A DNA stretch of 64,000 bases from Plantago major (Eukaryota > Streptophyta > Magnoliopsida > Lamiales > Plantaginaceae), in assembly GCA_026545765.1 (NCBI GenBank), contig CM048842.1, forward strand, positions 32,475,167-32,539,166. Reading direction: 5' to 3'. The notes below the pieces were generated by a model, which was given only the letters and a program-made list of their open reading frames with translations, did not search any database and had not been told where the DNA came from. Below are positions 24,539 to 38,476 of this stretch, one piece after another; position 1 is the first letter of the stretch; each line of letters begins with the position of its first letter. Both the position numbers and the translations under genes were made by a program.

Positions 24539-24607
<69 letters not shown>

Positions 24608-25375
24608 GAGTGTTAAGGAATGCCATCATTCCCCATCTTTCCATGCTGATTTGATCAGCCCCTCCTTGGTTTGAATCAAAGCACCTATGCTGATACAAGC
24701 TATCAAGTCCCAAGGTTCAACAAGATGTTTTCGCCTAACAATCTCATTATCGAAGGTATCTGGAGTATCATCCTTGTCAGGATTCATATAGAGAGAGTAG
24801 AAGTATTCTGCTATCTTGAACGAGGTATCTGGGTAGTAATTGGTTCCTTGGGTGCGTAACCCAAATAGATTACAGAAGGATTTTTCATCAAGGTTTATGT
24901 CAATACCTTGTACCTTCGATGTGATGCGCACTTCTTCAGTGCCATCTTCTTCAATGATGGTGGAATTGTTGCAGAACTCCAACACATCAATTTTGGATGC
25001 AAAAGAGGATTTTGCGGAGCAAAACTACTTAATCTTTACCTTTTCAAGTAAATCAAGCCCTCTTCTAACATTTGCTTGGTTCGTTGTAGCACCAATCAGA
25101 TAATCATTAACAAGTACTCCTCCCCAGAGTACTTTAGATTTGGGATTCCACATAGAGAAGTTGAATTCACCAAAAACTCTGCGATCTTTCACAACTATCG
25201 CTGGCTGTTGCTTTTCAGCAGTTCCAGATGTGGACACTTGGGATTTCTGAGATCTGGCTCTTTTTAGTGCAATCTCTTTAAATAGAAGTGGTGTAGAGAA
25301 GTATGATCGAAAGAGATTAAGGTTAAGTTCGATTAAGTGATTCTTTGCAGAAAAACTTAGCAGAAATTCAGACAC
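19949..25375 (-). pseudogene. SIRE env-like (fourth ORF) region (fossil)
   Basis: The region follows RT-RNase H in element order and is characteristic of SIRE/Maximus copia elements. The N-terminal third holds a globular segment (FGEFNFSMWNPKSKVLWGG near 25170, FCNLFGLRTQGTNYYPDTSF near 24860). It is followed by Pro/Ser/Glu-rich low-complexity sequence and a coiled-coil segment near 22000 (EEEERLHLELETKVSVKEAN). A C-terminal block lies at 20383-19949 (GLPVPIFRQMMAWRKGRPEF). The same blocks recur in the same order on the plus strand at 53600-56820, which is how I recognised the C-terminal one. No membrane segment or signal peptide is evident, so the env label is by position only. Broken. Confidence 0.7.
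24540..24603. repeat. CT microsatellite
   Basis: This is about 31 uninterrupted CT units inside the env-like fossil. It reads as Glu-Arg repeats on the minus strand. Confidence 0.95.
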
Positions 25376-26282
25376 TTTCAGAGAAGATTAGCAGATAAGA
25401 GATGAAGGTTTTTGCTATTTTTGTGTTAGGTGAATGTGGGACTAGGCAAAACTGTCTGTCTTTGCCAAAATCTCCTTTATATAGCAACACAAGTACACAG
25501 AATACAGATGAATTCTGTATCTATGTATCTCGCAATCTGCACAGGCGTGAGGTTGAGATTGATTTCTCAGCAATGATATCAATCAACACATGTAATTGTG
25601 CCCAATTAATGCTATTTAGCTAATAGCTATCTGAGTCACTTTTGACTCTCAGTAACCTGTAACTAGGAGACAAACTGGTTTCTGAGCTTATTAATTAAGC
25701 GTCCAGTGTTGTTTGAAAATTATCACAAGAATGGAAATTTTTCAAAACACAAGAGATAGTTGACTTCTGACATATTGTACTATTGGTCAACTTCTCTCCT
25801 TTTGTGTCCCCCCTTACTCAGTGGCCTCATGTATCTGAATACCCGTTTCAGATACTTCTTTAATCAACTAACACTTAGCCTTGATATCTGAGTTTCCGTC
25901 TCAGATATCTCCTTCATTCTTTAAGTGCCTTTCTTTCTCAGAAAGCCTTATTCTTCTCTTATTGGCTTATTGAGTTCTTGTCTCAGTGAAAAATTTAGCA
26001 CCTTGGTAGTTCCATCAATCCAAGACTATGTCTCAAAGTCAAGAATCTACTTTCTTGCAGAGACTTTGTAAAGATATATGCAAGTTCATCTTTTGTACTA
26101 ATCTTGAGTATCTCAATATTGCCTTTTTCAACATGATCTCTAATGAAGTGGTGTCTAACATCAATTTGCTTTGTTCTTGCATAAAATTTAGGATTCTGAG
26201 TTATGGCAATAGCACTTGTGTTATCACAGGAAATGGGAATTTTCTCTTCATTGATCTCATAGTCTCTGAGTTGTTATTGTAT

Positions 26283-27643
26283 CTAAAATATTTGTGAAGC
26301 ACAACACCCAGCAGCAATATACTCTACTTCTGTGGTTGAAGTAGCAATTGAGTTTTGCTTCTTACTGAACCATGATATCAATCTAGCACTAAGGAATTGA
26401 CATGTTCCTGAGGTTCTTTTTCTATCAAGCATTGATCCAGCATAGTCAGCATCTGAATAGCCAACTAAACTCAAGCCACTCTCTTTTGGATACGACAATC
26501 CAACTTTTACAGTACCTTTAACATACCTTAGAATCTTCATAGCAGTATTATAGTTTGATTATATTGGATTTGTCTGAAATCTTGCACATACACCAACTGC
26601 ATATTGAATATCTGGTCTGCTTGCTGTAAGGTATAGTAGAGACCCAATTAATTTCCTATACTTCCGTTCTTCAACACTCTTATCAGATTCAGTATAGGTC
26701 ATCTTGGTTCCAATGCTCATTGGTTTCTTAGCATTCTTTTCAGAAGGCTTTTAGATTAAACTTATTAAGCATATCCTTAGCATACTTGGTTTGACTAATT
26801 AATATTCCATCATTAAGTTGCTTGACTTGCCTAGGAAGTAATTCAATTATCCCATCATACTCATCTCAAATTTACTTTTCATGAGCTCAGCAAAATCTTC
26901 ACAAAGTTGCTTGTTCTTAGATCCAAAGATTATGTCATCAACATAAACTTGTACTAAGAGTAGTTTCCCATCATGGTTCAATGTAAAGAGAGTTTTGTCA
27001 ACTTCTCCTTTCTTGAATCCACTTCCCCGAAAGTACTTGACCAAAGTGTCATACCATTCCCTTGGAGCTTGTTTAAGTCCATATAGAGCTTTCTGAAGCT
27101 TATAGACCATCTTGCTTTCTGAGTAAACTTCAAAACCAGGTGGTTGTTCAACATAGACTTCCTCAGCAAGCTCACCATTTAGGAATGCACTCTTGACATC
27201 CATTTGGTAAAATTTAAAGTCATTATGAGCTGCAAAGGCTAGAAATAGTCTGATTGCATCGATCTATGGCTGGAGCATATTACTCATCAAAATCTAGTCC
27301 TTGATGCAGGTGAATCCTTGCAACCAACCTTGCTTTGTTTACGGTTATTTCACCGATTCATTCATCTTGTTTACGAAAACCCACTTGGTTCCTATGCGGA
27401 TATTCCATCAATATAGGGAACTAGTTTCCAAACTTTGTTTCTCTCAAATTGATCGATTCTTCTTGCATTGATAAGATCGATATACGAGATGAAACATCCA
27501 TAGAGAGAATATGCATTTTCAGCAATTGCACTCCTAGTTCTTACCCCTTGGTCTAAAGGACCTATCACATCCTTTGCAGGATGATCTCTTATCCATTTTA
27601 TAATGGGTTTAGAACTAGTAGTATCATTATCATTTTGATTCAT
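26283..27643 (-). pseudogene. Copia reverse transcriptase-RNase H remains (fossil)
   Basis: The MDVKSAFLNGEL block, QPPGFEV, YGLKQAPREWY and the catalytic VQVYVDDIIFGS box (near 26930) identify a Ty1-copia RT. The RNase H part near 26283-26540 shows VGYSDADYAG and TSGTCQFL features and the ATSTTEVEYIA end. The order fits the surrounding SIRE element. Broken in several places. Confidence 0.9.
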
Positions 27644-27769
27644 TTATGTATCATTATGATCATGATGAGATACTTGATCAGTATCTAAGATATCTGGCAC
27701 ATGTGATGTGCTTGGGATATCTGACACTTGTTCGGTGTCTTGCGTATCGGAGACAGGATTCTCACAACC

Positions 27770-30422
27770 TTGTAACGACCCACCTGCAGTAATCGCTTTA
27801 GATAACTAAATAATTATATTTTAAAATTATTATTATAATAATCGTCATTTTCTATTATTGTTATTGGGCATACTTAGTTTTTGAACTTAATTGTTATCGT
27901 TGTTTTAGGCCCGGCATGTTAATAGTTTTGATTTAAGCCGTTTTATATCCAAACGAGGGCCTATGAAAGAACGGTCACCATAATATGAACCGTATGAATT
28001 TATAGTATTTGTTTATTGGACCTCTTTGACTTTCAGATCGTCTTTATGAAATCGAAATAAGCAGGCTGGTACAAATAATTTCAAGTTTAAAGTAATAATA
28101 TAACTAGATTTACATATATATGCAAGAACCACTTGCCAATCAACACATAAACTATACACCTATCACCACACACGGCATACATGCAAAATACTACTCATCA
28201 CTTACATCTGTCGCTCACAGCTTCATCACAATCTCCTCAATTATTTAATTACCTATTATATTTACCTTATCACGCCTATATATATATATATACGGCTAGA
28301 CACACACTAATACATACGAGCACACCACCAACTCATAAACACCATTCTCATCCATTTCAACAGCCTAGATACTTTCCTTGCACTCAGGCATGACCGAAGG
28401 ACGGGAATGGGTGAGTATATTGTCTCTCGTACCTTAATTCTACGGTTAAATTGTGATATAGTAATTTAAAATATTTTAACATTGTTATAATTATAATCGA
28501 GTACCAGTTATTTAGCCCAATTGTGATAGTTCGGATATAATTTGTACGCAATTTAAATAGTGAATTTGTGTTCTGGTCATTCGTTATATTTTAGGGACAG
28601 AGGTCATGCCCCTAGGATAAGTTAGAGGCCTTACGGACTGACTAAAGATAACTTTGGTCCGAGTTTTCATTGCCGAGATATTGCAGAATTGTATAGTGCA
28701 TATTTGCAAGATGGTTTGATTGACAAGCATTATATGGTACCTTGGGTAAGGATTCTAGCCTTCTCTTTTATACCGTTCGGGCATCTGGCCCCTAGGAAAA
28801 ATGGATATTTATTCTGTCTTGTTCTTGCAAGTATTATTGACTGATAATCTGTGGTACTACTCTTGATATAGTACTTCATCATGCATAAGCTCTTTCGGTT
28901 AGGCTTATCCAATTAACCTTGATATCTTGTATCACTTGGTATTGATCCGATCTCATTGTCCCATTATCGTTTATCAGACCAACCATAAATCTTGTTCATT
29001 GTTTCGATATTTGACCAGCCTTTCTTCATATATTCCTATTAAATAACCATTGGTTTATTCCTGTACTTGTTAACCTCCTCATTCATTTGTTCATTTACCT
29101 CATTTGAAATCCATATTACTCTTTGAAACCTCTTATTTTGTATCTCCCATTTCCTTGCCCGTTAACCCCTTGTTTATTTGACAATCAATTCCTGAACCCA
29201 TTTCTCTCTGTTTCAAGTGACCTCACTCATATTCATGTCTTGTCCTTTTCATCATTTCCTTCTTTTTGTCTGGATTAATTATGTCATCACTTCCATTGTT
29301 TCTCTGGATATTTCTATGTCCATGATTTCCTTGTCTAGTTGTTCCCGTGATGACTTTCATTTTAAGCAGTCATGTTTCATATCTATTGATCAGATTGTCT
29401 TCTTTCTTTGGATTCCTTGGATCTTTAATTGACCAATCGTACCCTTACACCTTTGTCATATATATATTTTCCACACTGTCTTTCCTTTCTACTCTGATGA
29501 TGCTGACATGACAGATGTTGTATCCTTGTATATATTCGTACAATTGTAATCTTCTATTCGGTCCATTCATGATTAAATCATGATTCATATATTCCTTTTC
29601 TTGACATTGTTGACCAATCGGTCTATTGTTGTGTACATGAAATCCTATTGATATGCCTGATTTGAGTTCAGGTTCTGTTTATTTGATATTGTTCCATTTC
29701 AGAGATGATAACGAGCATTCATGATTATGAGTTACAAATCTTGATTTGAATTCGATTCGGGCCCAGGACTGTAAGTGAGTGGCTACAGGCGGAGACGGAC
29801 CAAACAGTTAAGGTCATCTCCTGCAAATCCCCAATCCCCAGACTCCGAATACTACCGGTGGTTGTTGTGTTCCGTGATCTGGTATAGCATGAACCTCGGC
29901 ATGCTTGATCTTGTTTATTTGTGAGGTCTCGCCTCGATGGAGTAATAAGGTAGTCTATATGTTCGGGAGTTTTATGGTTGGTATCTGGTTCGTATTCATA
30001 TCATCATCTAGTTACACCTTGAAATTTTGTTCCATATTGCTTGTCATTCTATTGCCATTCAACTCTTGTTATTTCTTCGATACCGTTTTACCTTTAAACC
30101 TTACTAAGTCATCAAAGACTTACTCCCTTCATTCTTCTTCTTTCCATATTTCTTCAGGTGCATCACTTTAGGAGAGTTTGTTGATTAATGGAGAAGCTAG
30201 GATAAATTCGACTTGATGGAGATTAGTTTATGGATGTAAGTTGCCAAGATGGGCCCACATTGAGGTGTAAAGAATACTGAAAATATCAGGTATAGTGCAT
30301 GGCTTTTGTTTTCATGGGTTTTAGTCCGTTCCTGCAACTTCTGACAGATAAGAGATAAATGCGGTAGGAAGGGTGCGGTAGTCTGTTGAGCCGTGGGCGA
30401 GGTGCTTCGGTAGGCGTCGCGA
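27770..30422 (+). repeat. 5' LTR of the gypsy LARD
   Basis: It ends directly before the primer-binding site. It shares small open frames with the 3' LTR (for example 29905-30171 and 35610-35876 are identical). That identity follows from LTR duplication, not from genes. Confidence 0.88.
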
Positions 30423-33400
30423 GTGGTATCAGAGCATTAGGTCGATGTACTCAAACTTTGTGGTTTTAGTGCTCTGAGAACCATAAGTATATTATATTAA
30501 CAAAGCTATGATTAAGATCGATTAATTTGTTTACGTGATAGTCTTGGGGACTAATGGAATGAGTACCATCATTTCTACTACTTTGGGATGCAAGAGTATA
30601 GTATGCAGATGATTCACATGAATGAGATACGAATGATTATGGTTGAAGGAATTCCATATATTGTGATTGATCCATAGTCAAGGATATCAAAGATAATTGG
30701 TAGGAAGGAATTCCATAAGTTATGATCCTTTTGGATGGTTCTGTAGGCTAGTATACTTTTATCCCTATGAGTTGTACAATTTCATTCGGTTGATTTATGT
30801 TGGATGAAATATAGGTTAGTATTCACAGAAAACATTATCGAGATCGACGAAGTTCACCGTCTCTTGGTTGAGAAAGCAAGGTACTAATACATCCTAGGCT
30901 AGACAAAATCATATTTTTATGTTCGAGAGGTATAGCAACGATTTGGATCGACATTATCGGATGTCACTTACGGAAGAGCGTATGTTAGCGACAACCTTAA
31001 AGATCGTTGTCCTGTAGCCATTAGTTATGTTTTAGAAATACGAGAAGCACGATGAAACCCGTCAAAATCTTTAAATATGTATTTTAAGTTTTAAATTTCT
31101 TTTGTTTATATTTAATAAATTATTTTTCGGATTTGCTAATTGATTAGTGTGGAATAGTCTTTGATGCTCATTGTTACTTGTATTGTGTTTGTCCTTGTTG
31201 ATTTTTGTTGAAAAATGTTTAGTTATCTTGGCTTCTAAATACACATTTATTATTGCTAGTCTTTTATGGAAACATGTTATATCATATTTTGATGATTCAT
31301 GGGCTGAAATATTATGTTTAAAGCTTGATTTGTGCAAATATGTTTTATAGAATGGATTTGGTTGTCTACACAATTCATCTGTGTAATTTACCTTGTTGGA
31401 AATGACTGTAAGAGTTGGAACTAATTACCATGTTGGTAGATAACTTGTTATATTTCTAAAAATAGAAGTAGTTTCAAACAAAGAGCCGAGTATATACTTA
31501 TGAGTTTTCATGTACGTCATTGTCGATCTGAGTTCTTGTCTTACAAGAAGTCCTCAAATTAAGTTTGAAGTTTTCCAATTTAAATTCTGAAAGTCGAAGT
31601 GAAATATAAATCTTCAAATCATTTTGTTATTACGTATACATGTATTTTAAGTAAATATCTTATCTTCAGTTAAGCAGTGTTTATGTTCTTGTTCGTTTTA
31701 TATGTCAACGTGAGTTCTATAAAACTTGTTACTTGATTAATGTGATATTATTTGAAGTTAACTTGCTAAGGTATTTCAGTTATAAAATTTTCCTTTTGAC
31801 TTAAAAGTCTATTACTTATGGGCTGTAATATTTATGGGCTGTAATATTATGTTCTATCTTTTGTACTAAAATAAATATTTAGAATATGATTTTGAACAAG
31901 TTAGATGTTATTCTTACTAAATAACTCCAGCTCCATTATAATAAAACACGTTGATATACTCTTATTCTCAGAAGTTTTCAAGCTCAAACCATTTTCATGA
32001 AAGTTTTGCATGTTTAAAACATGAAACTGATCATGTTCTTAAGTAGTTTTGCAAACCTTCTTGTTATTTCAAATTTACTTTTAGAAATTATAACTATATA
32101 AGAATGTGTTTTGTTTTTAAAATTTATAGCTATATGAGAATGTATCTGTTTGGACTTGAAAATGTTTCAGAAGTAATATTACATGTTTGAAACTGCTTTA
32201 CCATGCTCTGTTGCAGTATAGCAATTTATGTATTTAGTATAATACCATATTTCATGCATGTGTTGACTAGAGCAAGTAAATAGAATACGCATTTATTCAT
32301 TCACTATGCATGGGTTTCTTAAAGTCGAGGAAACGCGAGGACGTTAGTGGAAAAGGTGAGGGTTCCTATCTCATCTCACCTTCCATGCCCAATAAATATG
32401 TCAATAATCTTGTTCTTATTGCACTTGCTTAATCATTGCATGCCTTTCTTTTGACTCTGCATCTTGTAAATTCTATTTCCTTGAGTTCTTTTCTATTTCT
32501 TTCATCCTTCAACTGACAAAATCTATATTAGAACATTTCCTAAACTCTGTTCCATTTGGATCCTTCGTATTCTCATTTGAGAGTCCTCTTGTTGCCATAC
32601 CCTCTTCTTGCATCTTATTTGATATCCCTAGAACTAATCGTTCTAAACTCCTCATTTGTATCTTGTATTTTTTGCTACCACTTTGGCCCGATATCTTCTA
32701 TTCATTCCTTTGTTTTGTCTTTCACTTGAATATGTTCTTTTGATCTTGTCCAATTTTCTCACATCTCACTTCCTGTGGATTTAGCCAACCATTTCGACCT
32801 CTTCTTATCTTGCATCTCAGTTAACCATCAATTCAACTTCTCATCCTGTAAATCCTATTTGCGGGACTTTCTTCATCTTGCTATTCATATACAACTCTTC
32901 TGGCTATATCACACTTGACCTGTTACAGATATATCACTTGTCTTGTACTCTTTCGATCGTTTTGCCTTTCAATTTATAATCTGAGATCTTGCTCACTTTT
33001 ACTCACCTCAATTCCTATCATTTGTGGTATTCTATTCTGAACTCAACCACTTATCTTGTCTCTTCGCCTTATCAATCCAGTATCCTCTTGTATCTATCTT
33101 GTCAACTTTGCTCCCTGTCACTGTCAGTTTAGCCAGTCGTCTTGTATTGGCTTGTCTTGTTATCTTGCAGTTATTATCACTTCGTCATTACGTTCCATTT
33201 CACTTGACCCCTTGTCTTTTTCAGTAAGAGTGATTGTAGCGTCCTATAAATAGCGTGTCCGCTTACACGATATGCAAAGTTTTATTCTCTACTTGTTGAG
33301 AAAGGAGAACTCTTATACTTTTGAGACTACATGTAACGATTCGAATAACTCGAAGAGAAATCTCAATGATACGGCTCCAAATGTTTTCCAGGTTATACTT

Positions 33401-33504
33401 GGATTGGATCTCCATGTTTGAGGATGAATCAGCAAGACCGACTCTACAAGTTGAGTTACGATAATTGGGAATTTGGGGACCAAATTCCTTTAAGGAGGGG
33501 TGAT
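30423..33504 (+). other. Non-coding interior of the gypsy LARD
   Basis: These 3.1 kb contain no gag, protease, RT or integrase motif in any frame and no frame above 100 codons. They begin with the primer site and end GGGAATTTGGGGACCAAATT and a purine tract. That ending is also seen in the inverted gypsy LTR pair at 41280-41320. Confidence 0.8.
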
Positions 33505-36121
33505 TGTAACGCCCCACCTGCAGTAACCGCTTTAGATAACTAAATAATTATATTTTAAAATTATTATTATAATAATCGTCATTTTCTATTATTGTTATTT
33601 GGCATACTTAGTTTTTGAATTTAATTGTTATCGTTGTTTTAGGCCCGGCATGTTAGTAGTTTTGATTTAAGCCGTTTTATATCCAAACGAGGGCCTATGA
33701 AAGAACGGTCACCATAATATGAACCGTATGAAATTATAGTATTTGTTTATTGGACCTCTTTGACTTTCGGATCGTCTTTATAAAATCGAAATAAGCAGGC
33801 TGGTACAAATAATTTCAAGTTTAAAGTAATAATATGACTAGATTTACATATATTTGCAAGAACCACTTGCGATCAACACATAAACTATACACCTATCACA
33901 CGGCATACATGCAAAATACTACTCATCACTTACATCTGTCGCTCACAGCTTCATCACAATCTCCTCAATTACTTAATTACCTATTATATATATATATATA
34001 TGCGGCTAGACACACACTAATACATACGAGCACACCACCAACTCATAAACACCATTCTCATCCATTTCAACAGCCTAGATACTTTCCTTGCACTCAGGCA
34101 TGACCGAAGGACGGGAATGGGTGAGTATATTGTCTCTAGTACCTTAATTCTACGGTTAAATTGTGATATAGTAATTTAAAATATTTTAACATTGTTATAA
34201 TTATAATCGAGTACCAGTTATTTAGCCCTTGTGATAGTTCGGATATAATTTGTACGCAATTTAAACGGTGAATTTGTGTTCTGGTCATTCGTTATATTTT
34301 AGGGACAGAGGTCATGCCCCTGGGATAAGTTAGAGGCCTTACGGACTGACTAAAGATAACTTTTGTCCGAGTTTTGATTGCCGAGATATTGCAGAATTGT
34401 ATAGTGCATATTTGCAAGATGGTTGGATTGACGAGCATTATATGGTACCTTGGGTAACGATTCTAGCCTTCTCTTTTATACCGTTCAGACATCGGCCCTA
34501 GGAAAAATGGATATTTATTCTGTCTTGTTCTTGCAAGTATTATTGACTGATAATCTGTGGTACTACTCTTGATATAGTACCTCATCATGCATAAGCTCTT
34601 TCGGTTAGGCTTATCCAATTAACCTTGATATCTTGTATCACTTGGTAATGATCCGATCTCATTGTCCCATTAGCGTTTATCAGACCAACCATAAATCTTG
34701 TTCATTGTTTCGATATTTGACCAGCCTTTCTTCATATATTCCTATCAAATAACCATTGGTTTATTCCTGTACTTGTTAACCTCCTCATTCATTTGTTCAT
34801 TTACCTCATTTGAAATCCATATTACTTTTTGAAACCTCTTATTTTGTATCTCCCATTTCCTTGCCTGTTAAACCCTTGTTTATTTGACAATCAATTATTG
34901 AACCCATTTCTCTCTGTTTTAAGTCACCTCACTCATATTCATGTCTTGTCCTTTTCATCATTTCCTTCTTTTTGTCTGGATAAATTATGTCATCACTTCC
35001 ATTGTTTCTCTGGATATTTCTATGTCCATGATTTCCTTGTCTAGTTGTTCCCGTGATGACTTTCATTTTAAGCAGTCCTGTTTCATATATATTGATCAGA
35101 TTGTCTTCTTTCTTTGGATGCCTTGGATCTTTAATTGACCAATCGTACCCTTACACCTTTGTCATATATATATTTTCCACACTGTCTTTCCTTTCTACTC
35201 TAATCATGCTGACATGACAGATGTTGTATCCTTGTATATATTCGTACAATTGTAATCTTCTATTCGGTACATTCATGATGAAATCATGATTCATATAATC
35301 CTCTTCTTGACATTGTTGACCAATCGGTCTATTGTTGTGTACATGAAATCCTATTGATATGCCTGATTCGAGTTCAGGTTCTGTTTATTTGATATTGTTC
35401 CATTTTAGAGATGATAACGAGCATTCATGATTATGAGTTACAAATCTTGATTTGAATTCGATTCGGGCCCAGGACTGTAAGTGAGTGGCTACCGGGCGGG
35501 ACGGACCGACGGTTAAGGTCATCTCCTGCAAATCCCCAATCCCCAGACTCCGAATACTACCGGTGGTTGTTGTGTTCCATGATCTGGTATAGCATGAACC
35601 TCGGCATGCTTGATCTTGTTTATTTGTGAGGTCTCGCCTCGATGGAGTAATAAGGTAGTCTATATGTTCGGGAGTTTTATGGTTGGTATCTGGTTCGTAT
35701 TCATATCATCATCTAGTTACACCTTGAAATTTTGTTCCATATTGCTTGTCATTCTATTGCCATTCAACTCTTGTTATTTCTTCGATACCGTTTTACCTTT
35801 AAACCTTACTAAGTCATCAAAGACTTACTCCCTTCATTCTTCTTCTTTCCATATTTCTTCAGGTGCATCACTTTAGGAGAGTTTGTTGATTAATGGAGAA
35901 GCTAGGATAAATTCGACTTGATGGAGATTAGTTTATGGATGTAAGTTGCCAAGATGGGCCCACATTGAGGTGTAAAGAATACTGAAAATATCAGGTATAG
36001 TGCATGGCTTTTGTTTTCATGGGTTTTAGTCCGTTCTGCAACCGGCGGATAAGAGATGCGTCGGTAGGAAGGAGTGCGGTAGTCTGTTGAGCCGTGGGCG
36101 AGGTGCTTGGTAGGCGTCACA
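33505..36121 (+). repeat. 3' LTR of the gypsy LARD
   Basis: It follows the purine tract and ends against the second AACCT target copy. Confidence 0.88.
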
Positions 36122-36433
36122 AACCTCCTGCTCAGAGACATCTTCATAATGAAGATTCTCAGTGACTTGATCCAATTCTGGGTTTCTCATAGAAAACACT
36201 TCATCATGCCTTAGAGTCATCTGGTTGTTATTTGTCAATGGTTTCCTTTCTTCGTCAGACTCATCCTCCAAGTGAATGACAGAATTATTTCCTTGTGGAG
36301 ATTCTTGTTCAGAATCTTTGATCAAAAGTTCTCTGAACCTATCTGAGAGTTCTTCATTCTAGGGTACTTTCTTGTTTCCTTCATAGATATTTTTTACCAT
36401 TGTTAAGAACAAAGCATCTGCAACCAAACACCG

Positions 36434-37539
36434 TTAAATGTTTGATACTAGGGGTCTACCAATCAATAACTCATAGGGAGTCTTGTCATGGTGTTTGTTG
36501 ATCAAACATCTATTCTGAGTGTAGCATGCTGTATTTACAGATTCAACCCAATAGATTTCACTTATTTCAGTGTCAGCAGACATTGTTCTTGCTGCCTTTT
36601 TTAGGGTCCTATTCTTCCTTTCAGAAACACCATTTTGTTGAGGTGTCCTTACTGAAGATAGTTGATGCTGTATACCTTTGCAAGTACAAAACTCTTTTAT
36701 GTACTGGTTTACAAACTCAGTACCATGGTTTGTTCTGATGACAAATACCTTGTCATTTTTCATGACTTCAAGCTTATTCAGCAGGCATGGTATCTCGACT
36801 CTTGTGTCAGATTTCTGTTTGAGAAAAACAACCCAAGTGAATCTTGAGTAGTCATCTACAACAACCAGACCATACTTCTTTCCGGCATAACTAGTTACTG
36901 AGGACTCAAAGAGATCCACTTGATTGCGATTAACTTCCTGCTGGAATGTCTAGTTTTAGACTTGAAAGATATTTTGGCTTGTTTCCCTAATTGGCAAGCT
37001 GAGCATACACCATCTTTTCTGTATGCCATCTTAGGTAATCCAACAGCCAATTCTTTCTTAGCTAGCTTATTCAGAGTTTTGAAATTCAAGTGACTCATCC
37101 TTTTGTGCCATAGTCAATTTTCCTCAGTGTAGCCAGATTGACTCACCATGAGGCATTCTTCAGTTATGGCAGATGCCCAGTCAGCAACATAGAGACTTCC
37201 TTTCCACCTAGCAACCAAGACTACCTGCTTTGACTCATTGTCAATCAATTTGTAGAAATTAGATTTGATCTTCACTGAGAACCCCTTGTCAGCAAATTGA
37301 CTCATGCTGAGAAGATTATATTTCAATCCCTCTACATGTAGTACTCCTGTGATTGTAAGGGCTCCAATTTCCAGATCTCCAAATCCTGCGGTTGGATTCA
37401 CTTCTCCTTCAGCAAACCTGATACATGGTCTTATATCACACACTCTGTAGTTAACCAGATTTGCTTTGTCTCCTGTCATGTGCTTCCCACATCCACTGTC
37501 AAAGTGCCACGTTGGATTCTTCTTTAGAGTGTTCTGCAC
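36434..37539 (-). pseudogene. Copia protease, GAG-pre-integrase and integrase remains (fossil)
   Basis: WHFDSGCGKHMTGD near 37500 is the aspartic-protease-linked start of copia pol. GVLHVEGLKYNLLSMSQFAD near 37330-37270 and the CxxC-containing CSACQLGKQAKISF block near 37000 belong to GAG-pre-integrase. The integrase core is at 36919-36434 (YAGKKYGLVVVDDYSRFTWV, then RTPQQNGVSERKNRTL). It continues the SIRE element, split from RT by the LARD. Broken. Confidence 0.88.
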
Positions 37540-37557
37540 AAAACCGAAAACATGGAG

Positions 37558-38470
37558 TTAGGTTCTCATTCCAACAATGGAACCATCTAGACTAAAGTAT
37601 CTCCCAGTAGGAATCCACATTTGAATGAATTTCTTAGGGACATTCTTTTGTCTAACAGGAACATAAGGATAAATTCTAGGTAAATGACTAATATCATTAT
37701 TATCAAGAACTATTTTCCTTCTTGGTGTGTTCCTTGGTGCTCCTCGCGGTGCTTTCAGATACTTATCAGGTTGTTGAGTCTGCTTTTCAGCGAACTTAGC
37801 TTTCCTTCTTAGATTCCTTCTAACCCTGGTATTCAGATTGCTTGTGGTTTGTTCTTTCTTCCACTTCTGATGATTGTTGTGAGCAATCCTAGCTTTCATT
37901 CATCGTTCTTGCTCTAGTTTGTACTCATGAGCAAGTAGTTTTCCGATGGCTTTGTAGCCAATGCCATTTTGAGCACCTGGTGCCGACTGAGATCTTCTCT
38001 CAGCAGCCTTACTAGTCTCTGGGTCATCTTTCTTTCAAGAAAATGTGACATTATAGAATTTTCCTGCTCCAGCAATCTTCCCTTTCTAAGAGACATAGCA
38101 CTGTGGGTAGTTACACTTTCCATGTGTTGTTCCTTTACAAGAACATTCCTAGAAAATTTCTTTGGGACTTGTTTTTCCCTCAAAAGTTTGGTCGCAAATG
38201 CCTTTCTTTTGTCAGCAACCTTAGCTTTGTGACCAATGTTATAGGTTGTTTGGAAACCACCTTGCTGACCACTAACAAATGTCATTCTTTCATCACTCTT
38301 GTTCAGAATGGTAGACCTATTTGTTTGTGTGTCTAGCCCAAGTCCTCCTTTCTTTGAAGGATCTCTTAGGTAAGAGTGTACTTCAGTGAAAGTGTCACAA
38401 GCTTTGGCATAAGATTGGAAGGACAATTCTTTCTTTTTGAATTCTTCATTATCAGAAAGAAGACCTTCAC
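37558..38470 (-). pseudogene. SIRE gag C-terminal to pol linker remains (fossil)
   Basis: Lys/Arg-rich pieces on the minus strand (FQSYAKACDTFTEVHSYLRD, then basic linkers with RAPRGAPRNTPRRK) match the variable gag-pol linker of SIRE elements. The inverted LTR pair abuts the right edge at 38477. Broken. Confidence 0.6.
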
Positions 38471-38476
38471 ACTTCT

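Larger units (their letters stand above)
27770..36121 (+). mobile_element. Gypsy-type LARD: long LTRs, non-coding interior (fossil, young)
   Basis: The LTRs are 27770-30422 (2,653 bp) and 33505-36121 (2,617 bp), starting TGTAACG(A/C)CCCACCTGC. The second ends GGCGTCACA; the first ends at GGCGTCGCGA. A perfect 5-bp target duplication AACCT lies at 27765-27769 and 36122-36126. The primer site TGGTATCAGAGC is at 30424-30435 and a purine tract TTTAAGGAGGGGTGATTG at 33489-33506. The 3.1 kb interior has no gag or pol. This is the layout of a large retrotransposon derivative that must borrow proteins. TGTAACGCCCC ends and the tract favour gypsy (Tekay/Del-like) over copia. By eye the LTRs differ by only about 1-3 per cent in the stretches compared, so it inserted recently and looks structurally whole. 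It sits between integrase and RT of the SIRE fossil. Confidence 0.9.

Noticed and set aside
28181-30171. Frames such as 28181-28393 and 29905-30171, repeated near 33834-34103 and at 35610-35876
   Set aside because: Their perfect or near-perfect duplication comes from the two LTRs of the gypsy LARD. They have no domain or codon pattern of a gene.
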